In this document: one piece after another, positions 6,472-7,311 of the stretch
Layout of the letters: the number at the start of each line of letters is the position of its first letter
How positions within the stretch are numbered: position 1 is the first letter of the stretch
Source: Shewanellaceae bacterium
GTDB taxonomy: Bacteria; Pseudomonadota; Gammaproteobacteria; Enterobacterales; Shewanellaceae
Length of the DNA stretch: 7,311 bases
Direction of reading: 5' to 3'
Assembly (NCBI GenBank): GCA_016779685.1
Contig: JADHND010000080.1
Span: 1 to 7,311 of the forward strand
The notes under the pieces: generated by a model
Database searches by the model: none
Told to the model about the DNA's origin: nothing
The model's input: the letters and a program-made list of their open reading frames with translations, nothing else
Program-made: the position numbers and the translations under genes

Positions 6472-6503
6472 GAACTGTTGCTAGCCTAAAGGAGTCCGAT
6501 GCC

Positions 6504-7311
6504 ATGCAAAATCATTCGTTGATTGGACAAATAGAAGAACAATTATCCCAAACTCGACAAAGCGGTACTTTTAAGATAGAACACCCAATCTCCTCTCCAC
6601 AACAGCCCGAGTTACAAATTAATCATGAACAAGCAACCATTAACCTTTGTGCCAATAATTACCTAGGCTTGGCCAACCATCCTCGTTTAATCGAAGCAGC
6701 CAAAGAAGGCTTAGACCATTATGGATACGGCATGGCTTCTGTTCGCTTTATCTGCGGCACGCAAACCATTCACCAACAATTAGAGCATAAGCTCAGTTTA
6801 TTTTTAGGTATGGATGATACGATCCTATACTCATCCTGCTTTGATGCCAATGCTGGCTTGTTTGAAACATTATTAAATTCGGAAGATGCGGTGATTTCAG
6901 ACGCTTTAAATCACGCATCCATCATTGATGGGATTCGATTATGTAAGGCCAAACGCTATCGCTATAAAAACCGCGATATGGCTGATCTTGAACAATGCTT
7001 AATCCAAGCCAAATCAGCAGGGACTCGTCATATGCTCATCGTAACAGATGGCGTCTTTTCAATGGATGGCAGTATAGCAAAGCTAAAAGAAGTGTGTGAT
7101 CTGGCTGATCAACACCAAGCGCTGGTCATGGTTGATGACTCCCATGCAACCGGTTTTCTTGGCGCTGATGGCCGAGGCTCGCATGAATATTGTGATGTTA
7201 TGAATCGTATTGACATCATCACTGGGACTTTGGGCAAGGCGCTCGGCGGCGCTGCTGGCGGGTTTACCTGTGCCCATAAATCCATTATCGCTTGGCTTAG
7301 GCAACGAAGTC
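6504..7311 (+). CDS. kbl: Glycine C-acetyltransferase (2-amino-3-ketobutyrate CoA ligase), partial (C-terminus missing)
   Basis: The first 269 codons of a protein usually near 398 residues are present; the right edge cuts it. Kbl is a cytoplasmic pyridoxal-phosphate enzyme that splits 2-amino-3-ketobutyrate with CoA into glycine and acetyl-CoA, the second step of threonine breakdown after threonine dehydrogenase. It belongs to the alpha-oxoamine synthase group. Clear signatures are LCANNYLGLANHP (48-60), GMASVRFICGT (76-86), SSCFDAN (110-116), SDALNHASIIDG (132-143), TDGVFSMDG (181-189), VMVDDSHATGFLG (208-220) and the cofactor-binding lysine in TGTLGKALGG (Lys245). Kbl is preferred over the related KBL-like, BioF and HemA enzymes because the sequence matches E. 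coli Kbl almost motif for motif, from memory. The ATG at 6504 has GGAG nine bases upstream; the ATG at 6499 is out of frame. A threonine dehydrogenase gene may follow outside the window. Confidence 0.95.
   Translation, partial: MQNHSLIGQIEEQLSQTRQSGTFKIEHPISSPQQPELQINHEQATINLCANNYLGLANHPRLIEAAKEGLDHYGYGMASVRFICGTQTIHQQLEHKLSLFLGMDDTILYSSCFDANAGLFETLLNSEDAVISDALNHASIIDGIRLCKAKRYRYKNRDMADLEQCLIQAKSAGTRHMLIVTDGVFSMDGSIAKLKEVCDLADQHQALVMVDDSHATGFLGADGRGSHEYCDVMNRIDIITGTLGKALGGAAGGFTCAHKSIIAWLRQRS

Noticed and set aside
6269..6484. Plus-strand 71-codon open frame over the 5' end of waaA and the intergenic region
   Set aside because: No ribosome site, low-complexity Lys/Asn-rich product, antisense to a clear waaA N-terminus and overlapping both divergent promoter candidates.

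Overview
The window looks like chromosomal DNA of an AT-leaning gammaproteobacterium. The basis is the close match, from memory, of the partial Kbl protein to the enterobacterial enzyme, together with an inner-core lipopolysaccharide (LPS) set of the Haemophilus/Pasteurella style: a Kdo transferase, a Kdo kinase and an OpsX-like heptosyltransferase. I cannot fix the genus. No RNA gene, CRISPR array, insertion sequence or integrase is visible.

Layout. (1) Positions 1-2877, minus strand: a surface-fibre operon of the chaperone/usher type, read in the order pilin-like DUF4402 protein (2326-2877), PapD-like periplasmic chaperone (1414-2199), usher-like outer-membrane protein (from 1436, running off the left edge). 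A rho-independent terminator or attenuator hairpin sits between the pilin and the chaperone. (2) Positions 3080-6314: three inner-core LPS genes in alternating orientation. These are an OpsX/WaaC-type glycosyltransferase family 9 gene (minus, TTG start at 4153), kdkA (plus, 4353-5066) and waaA (minus, 5052-6314). The first two diverge from a 199-bp promoter region. kdkA and waaA converge, and their ends overlap by 15 bp. (3) Positions 6504-7311, plus strand: the first two thirds of kbl, glycine C-acetyltransferase of threonine catabolism, cut by the right edge and divergent from waaA.

How the genes work together. WaaA adds Kdo to lipid A precursor, KdkA phosphorylates that Kdo, and the OpsX-like enzyme would add the first heptose to Kdo-phosphate. 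This is a coherent path to a one-Kdo, phosphorylated inner core. In the fibre operon, the pilin would be held by the chaperone in the periplasm and assembled through the usher. Any tip adhesin gene would lie to the left of position 1.

The most unusual points are the DUF4402-type subunit with a divergent chaperone and usher, the hairpin inside that operon, a perfect 15-bp palindrome at the expected transcription start of the OpsX-like gene, the short convergent kdkA/waaA overlap bounded by CTAG on both sides, and a 24/25-bp imperfect copy of a coding stretch of the OpsX-like gene in the leader of the pilin gene. I see no entirely new system; the fibre operon is the least well characterised part.
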